A DNA stretch of 64,000 nt from Caballeronia sp. NK8 (GTDB lineage: Bacteria > Pseudomonadota > Gammaproteobacteria > Burkholderiales > Burkholderiaceae): contig NZ_AP024325.1 of NCBI RefSeq assembly GCF_018408855.1, positions 1,178,001-1,242,000 on the forward strand, given 5' to 3'. The translations under genes and the position numbers were made by a program. Below the pieces are notes generated by a model. That model worked only from the letters and a program-made list of their open reading frames with translations. It made no database searches and was not told the DNA's origin. Shown here piece by piece: positions 63,965-64,000 of this stretch (position 1 is its first letter; every line of letters begins with the position of its first letter).

Positions 63965-64000
63965 CGCAGGCTGTCCATTCGTAATGCATCGACAGCATAG
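63961..64000 (-). CDS. C-terminal end of a gene entering from the right edge (putative)
   Basis: The last 13 codons read YAVDALRMDSLR and stop at TGA, overlapping the ATG of the 51-residue ORF by 4 nt. Too little is visible to identify it. The only evidence is the open frame and the ATGA coupling. Confidence 0.3.
   Translation of the reverse strand, partial: YAVDALRMDSLR

Overview
The window looks like chromosomal DNA of a Burkholderiaceae bacterium, most like Caballeronia, Paraburkholderia or Burkholderia. The coding regions are GC-rich. They include a Burkholderia-type trimeric porin, a DUF779/ExaC aldehyde dehydrogenase pair, an oxalate/formate-family MFS carrier with its tiny partner protein, and an ornibactin/malleobactin-type siderophore locus whose gene order follows the Burkholderia orb cluster. 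No rRNA, tRNA or CRISPR array was seen.

Layout. 1-3.2 kb: start of a DAHP synthase (minus strand), a HAD phosphatase, an aldose epimerase and a porin. 3.4-8.0 kb: a minus-strand branched-chain-amino-acid-type (HAAT) ABC importer, whose two ATPases are fused in one protein. 8.2-11.4 kb: a LysR regulator divergent from a flavodoxin-fold quinone reductase, then two glutathione transferases. 11.5-14.4 kb: a small secreted protein, an acyl-CoA synthetase and an enoyl-CoA hydratase. 14.4-18.5 kb: DUF779 protein and ExaC behind a sigma-54-type promoter, divergent from an OFA-family transporter and its 45-residue partner. 18.5-20.4 kb: a ParDE toxin-antitoxin pair with an operator palindrome, a 39-residue membrane peptide, a HiPIP and a DUF4019 protein. 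20.6-25.4 kb: LysR, M20 amidohydrolase and DUF2817 peptidase facing a metabolite:H+ symporter. 25.6-29.8 kb: a PaoABC-type molybdenum hydroxylase. 29.8-31.6 kb: a YecA/SEC-C protein and a MntA-HepT toxin-antitoxin pair. 31.8-37.5 kb: malate synthase G, tautomerase, class II aldolase, urea transporter, a small unknown protein and an iron-type alcohol dehydrogenase.

37.6-60.2 kb is the siderophore locus. An acyltransferase (OrbL/IucB type), a formyltransferase (PvdF type), a TonB receptor, an ornithine N5-oxygenase and two NRPSs (1657 and 3181 aa) lie on the minus strand. A PvdE/OrbE-type exporter diverges from them. The NRPS architecture is A-T-C-A-T-E-C-A-T plus C-A-T-C-T, which predicts modified OH-Orn, D-Asp, Ser and modified OH-Orn. 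The 194-bp divergent intergenic region carries two iron-starvation-type promoter boxes, one per direction, with identical 16-nt spacing. The usual ECF sigma factor, MbtH protein, aspartyl beta-hydroxylase, ferric-siderophore ABC importer and OrbK are absent from the window. A 580-bp inverted-repeat element sits inside the locus.

60.2-64.0 kb is a lower-GC, decaying mobile or defence-like island. It has an IS256-family transposase remnant, a frameshifted tyrosine recombinase, and a ParA-like ATPase whose Walker A motif is split by one extra base. The ATPase is coupled to an intact RelA/SpoT-domain nucleotidyltransferase. A broken TIR-like nucleotide-binding gene and small translationally coupled ORFs run in from the right edge. 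The ParA plus RelA/SpoT pair is the best candidate for an undescribed system here.
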